Positions 61,807-64,000 of a stretch of DNA of 64,000 bases are shown in pieces. The DNA is taken from contig NZ_CCDM010000003.1 of NCBI RefSeq assembly GCF_000750635.1, positions 85,115-149,114 of the forward strand, written 5' to 3'. Below the pieces are notes generated by a model, which made no database searches, was not told the DNA's origin, and saw only the letters and a list, made by a program, of their open reading frames with translations. Numbering within the stretch: position 1 is the first letter of the stretch; each line of letters opens with the position of its first letter. This DNA comes from Oceanobacillus jeddahensis. GTDB lineage: Bacteria > Bacillota > Bacilli > Bacillales > Amphibacillaceae. The translations under genes and the position numbers were made by a program.

Positions 61807-62547
61807 TTATGTGATAGAAGCAAGCGCTTCTAGAGCCACCTTAATTTGATGGTTTTCACCCTCCATCACTTTCTCTTCCGTATTCACAAATTTGTTGATA
61901 CCGCTTTCTAAATTGCCTTCAGCTGTTACAACAACATTTAGGATGGAAGCTGTCCGCATCCCGCGTAAGCCTCCAATAACAAAGAGACTGGATGTTTCCA
62001 TATCTGCTCCCAAAACGCCTTTATTGGACCAGTAAGCGTCAATTGCTGCTTCATTGTCTGTATAAAAGCTGTCATGACTTCTTACGAGGCCAAAGTGAGA
62101 GGGGAATTGACCGGTTTCGAGTGCTTGTTTTATGTTAGATAAAAGTTGATAATCTGGAACAGCGGGATAGATTTCTTCCATATAAGCCTTCGTTGTTCCT
62201 TCGTCACGAACAGCAGCTGTTGCGACAAGCAGATCGCCAAGTTCTATTTCTGGCTGCAGGGCACCACAGCTGCCAATCCGAATCGCATACTTGACGCCAA
62301 TATTGGCAAGTTCTTCGACACCAATTCCAGTAGACGGTCCGCCCATTCCGGTGGACATGACAAGTATACTCGTTCCTTTGTAGGATCCAATTAGACTTCT
62401 GTATTCCCGGTTAAAGGTTAGCTCTTTTGGAGCGTCCAACCATTTCTTTAAACGCTCTACACGCGCGGGGTCACCTGGCAAGAGGACTTTATCAACCGCT
62501 AAATCATTTGCTAATTGGATATGAGGCTGAACTTTTTTATTCAACAA
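61807..62547 (-). CDS. Nucleoside phosphorylase (uridine phosphorylase-like)
   Basis: A 246-residue nucleoside phosphorylase, NP-I (hexameric) family: DKVLLPGDPARVERLKKWLD, STGMGGPSTGIGVEELANIG, IRIGSCGALQPEIELGDLLV, VLGADMETSSLFVIGGLRGM. The phosphate loop and the ME-T/S ribose motif are intact. It splits nucleosides with phosphate to base and ribose-1-phosphate. TTG 62547 with AAAGGAAGTGAG upstream is the best start. First gene of an operon with a complete ECF importer. Confidence 0.88.
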   Translation of the reverse strand: MLNKKVQPHIQLANDLAVDKVLLPGDPARVERLKKWLDAPKELTFNREYRSLIGSYKGTSILVMSTGMGGPSTGIGVEELANIGVKYAIRIGSCGALQPEIELGDLLVATAAVRDEGTTKAYMEEIYPAVPDYQLLSNIKQALETGQFPSHFGLVRSHDSFYTDNEAAIDAYWSNKGVLGADMETSSLFVIGGLRGMRTASILNVVVTAEGNLESGINKFVNTEEKVMEGENHQIKVALEALASIT

Positions 62548-62971
62548 TCTCACTTCCTTTTGTGAAGTATTTAACTTGATACGATGCAATTTTCTATGCA
62601 TTTTATGTATACTAACCAAAACTGAGATGATAAAATATTTCCGTTTTCAATAATTATTTACTATTATAATAGATTATTTGTAAATATAATAGACCAATTT
62701 TCGTGAAAAATAACATAATGGGAAACATTTCCGGCGCGTGTTTCTGACATAAGAGGAAAATATTTTTAAAAGCAGGGCGGGAGGATAGCGCGCAATTGTT
62801 CATTCGAAAAGAGAGCTCCTATATAGTTTATCAGTTTTCCTGAAATGGAGAAGAAGTAGTTACATAAAAAGTAAAGAAGAGGAGATCCTGAACGTTTTCA
62901 GTATTATAAAAAGACTTGACTAAAAATTTTGTTCTGCTAGCATAATAGATAATCGCATAAATCAAAATTTT
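62548..62971. other. Divergent intergenic region, with promoter candidate for tenA
   Basis: Between the divergent phosphorylase and tenA transcripts there is no gene. TTGACT (62916-62921) and CATAAT (62941-62946) lie 19 bases apart, a slightly long sigma-A promoter that would start transcription just before the TPP riboswitch. Confidence 0.4.
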
Positions 62972-63058
62972 CTACTAGGGGCGCCGTAGAGGCTGAGATA
63001 AATGTATATTTAGCACCCTTAGAACCTGATCTGGTTAAGACCATCGGAGGGAAGTAGA
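62972..63058 (+). promoter_or_regulatory. TPP riboswitch (THI element)
   Basis: The conserved THI-box segments are all present in order: CTACTAGGGGCGCC, GGCTGAGATAAA, TTAGCACCCTTAGAACCTGA, TCTGGTTAAGACCATCGGAG and GGAAGTAGA. The outer stem CTACT/AGTAG closes the element. It precedes tenA by about 100 bases and should turn off expression when thiamine pyrophosphate is high. Confidence 0.93.
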
Positions 63059-63159
63059 ATGTGTAGACGAACCATGCGCTGCTTTGACGTGTGTATGTTT
63101 TCGTATGCAGATACTTCCTTCTGTTAGTCTTTAGAAAAAGACTGGAGGAGGATTTTTTT

Positions 63160-63855
63160 ATGAAATTTACTGATGAATTGCGTGCTGTAACAAAGGAGAG
63201 TTGGGAGCAGAGTTTAAATCACCCCTTTGTGCAAGGGATAGTGAAGGGAGATTTACCGTTAGAAACATTTAAGTACTATATCTTACAAGATATTTACTAT
63301 TTAAAACATTACGGTAAGATTCATGCAATCGCTGCGTCCCAGGCAGAGGATTTTAAACTAACTGCTCTTTTAGCTGATAAAGCTCGTTTTACAGCAGAGG
63401 CAGAGCTAACAGTGCATAACGAGCATGCGGAGATATTAAATATTACGAAAGAAGATATTGATAACTTTAAACCAGCTCCAACTGCCTATGCATATACTTC
63501 TCATTTATATCGGGCAACAATGTCCGGGAATTTAGCTCATTCTATTGCTGCTATTTTACCTTGCTATTGGTTGTATGCAGACATAGGGAAAGTGAATGAA
63601 TATGCAACACCGGAACCAGAAATTTATCGTAACTGGATTAAAATGTATGCTGGTGACCGGTTCCAAAATTCAACAAACGAAATGATTGATCTGCTCAACA
63701 CGCTAGTTGAAGATATGAATGACAAGCAAAAAGAGAAAGTAAAAGAACAATTTATTATTGCAAAAGAATACGAACTTCTTTTTTGGGAAATGGCTTATAC
63801 TTTTGAAGGATGGCTTTCGGAAAATAAAAAGTTTAACAGCTTGCTGGAAAAGTAA
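63160..63855 (+). CDS. tenA: Thiaminase II/aminopyrimidine aminohydrolase TenA
   Basis: A 231-residue TenA protein. The catalytic Cys is in AAILPCYWLYADIGK and the catalytic Glu in LLFWEMAYTFEGW; the substrate-lining LQDIYYLKHYGKIHAIAAS is also conserved. TenA deaminates aminopyrimidine breakdown products of thiamine for salvage into HMP. ATG 63160 follows GGAGGAGG; the longer frame to 63091 is not needed. It is controlled by the TPP riboswitch and is the first gene of a thiamine operon continuing beyond the window. Confidence 0.93.
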   Translation: MKFTDELRAVTKESWEQSLNHPFVQGIVKGDLPLETFKYYILQDIYYLKHYGKIHAIAASQAEDFKLTALLADKARFTAEAELTVHNEHAEILNITKEDIDNFKPAPTAYAYTSHLYRATMSGNLAHSIAAILPCYWLYADIGKVNEYATPEPEIYRNWIKMYAGDRFQNSTNEMIDLLNTLVEDMNDKQKEKVKEQFIIAKEYELLFWEMAYTFEGWLSENKKFNSLLEK

Positions 63856-63900
63856 AAATTAAATCAATGTGAAGAAACAAACAGTACAGCGTTTAATCAC

Positions 63901-63958
63901 GCTTTTACTCACTATTTTTCTTTAGTGTCTATGTCTAAAAAGAATAGTGAGTAAAAGC
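63901..63958 (+). promoter_or_regulatory. Long hairpin between tenA and next gene
   Basis: GCTTTTACTCACTATT (63901-63916) pairs perfectly with AATAGTGAGTAAAAGC (63943-63958), and further imperfect pairing (TTTCTTTAG with CTAAAAAG) extends the stem. The right arm ends directly before a candidate ATG at 63959, so folding would hide the ribosome-binding region. It could be a terminator, a translational control hairpin or an intercistronic stabiliser. Confidence 0.5.
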
Positions 63959-64000
63959 ATGACAACGAGAGACTTTTGGCAAGATGGAAAACAACATAGC
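63959..64000 (+). CDS. Start of a gene cut by the window end (candidate)
   Basis: ATG 63959 opens a frame MTTRDFWQDGKQHS running to the window end. GTGAG in the hairpin's right arm could act as Shine-Dalgarno. Position after tenA under a TPP riboswitch suggests a thiamine-precursor transport or synthesis gene, but 14 residues do not identify it. Confidence 0.35.
   Translation, partial: MTTRDFWQDGKQHS

Overview
The window is chromosomal DNA of a low-GC, spore-forming Bacillaceae bacterium of the Oceanobacillus/Virgibacillus type. This is inferred from AT-rich codon use, strong AGGAGG ribosome-binding sites with many TTG/GTG starts, a CotA-like spore-coat laccase, a YolD/Y-family polymerase pair under a DinR/LexA-type box, PadR regulators, a SatD/DUF3307 pair and ECF transporters. 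No rRNA, tRNA or CRISPR array was found. Species cannot be fixed from the sequence alone.

Layout. 1-8.4 kb is a resistance and antagonism block: an Erm 23S rRNA methyltransferase behind a structured leader, a two-component system, a BcrA-like ABC ATPase with one nonsense-mutated and one intact ABC-2 permease (the second in a partly deleted duplicate cassette), small envelope proteins, and a secreted peptide with a class IIa bacteriocin YGNGV-like box. 9-22.8 kb is general metabolism: a BNR propeller, a lipoprotein gamma-glutamyltransferase, a DUF418 protein, an M29 aminopeptidase, YjbR, YdjM, GNAT, a glycosidase-like protein, TetR, PadR-DoxX, a large catalase and a quinone-reductase-like enzyme. 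22.8-25.3 kb is an AT-rich island with decayed ORFs and one unknown 397-residue protein. 25.3-34.1 kb holds a frameshifted DUF3307 gene with satD, an S9 peptidase, a CotA-like oxidase and an SOS-controlled uvrX-like/yolD operon. 34.2-38.9 kb is a PadR-controlled MacB/FtsX-type ABC operon behind a 21-bp-arm inverted repeat. 39.2-50.1 kb is a catabolic cluster: XRE-cupin regulator, hydantoinase/oxoprolinase A and B subunits, cupin, NCS1 permease, SDR, TetR, MFS and flavin amine oxidase. 50.1-52.6 kb is a decayed insertion-sequence zone enclosing a broken PD-(D/E)XK nuclease gene. 52.7-58.5 kb has a PH-domain protein, a LysR/MFS divergent pair, AraC, VOC and hotdog proteins. 58.5-62.5 kb (minus strand) encodes a nucleoside phosphorylase and a complete ECF importer. 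The window ends with a TPP riboswitch and tenA.

The most notable structural signal is a dispersed palindromic element, about 230 bp when complete, present in nine full, internally deleted or truncated copies (R1-R9). It sits between genes, once inside the nuclease gene, where removing exactly 155 bp restores the reading frame, and once at the stop codon of the ECF S-component gene. It carries no coding capacity and has conserved ends (ATCACGGAG at one end, TTTCGTTTTAT at the other), so it looks like a non-autonomous mobile element with strongly structured RNA. Several genes show recent single-base lesions: TGC to TGA in an ABC permease, a changed A-run in a small membrane protein, and a missing A in the DUF3307 gene.
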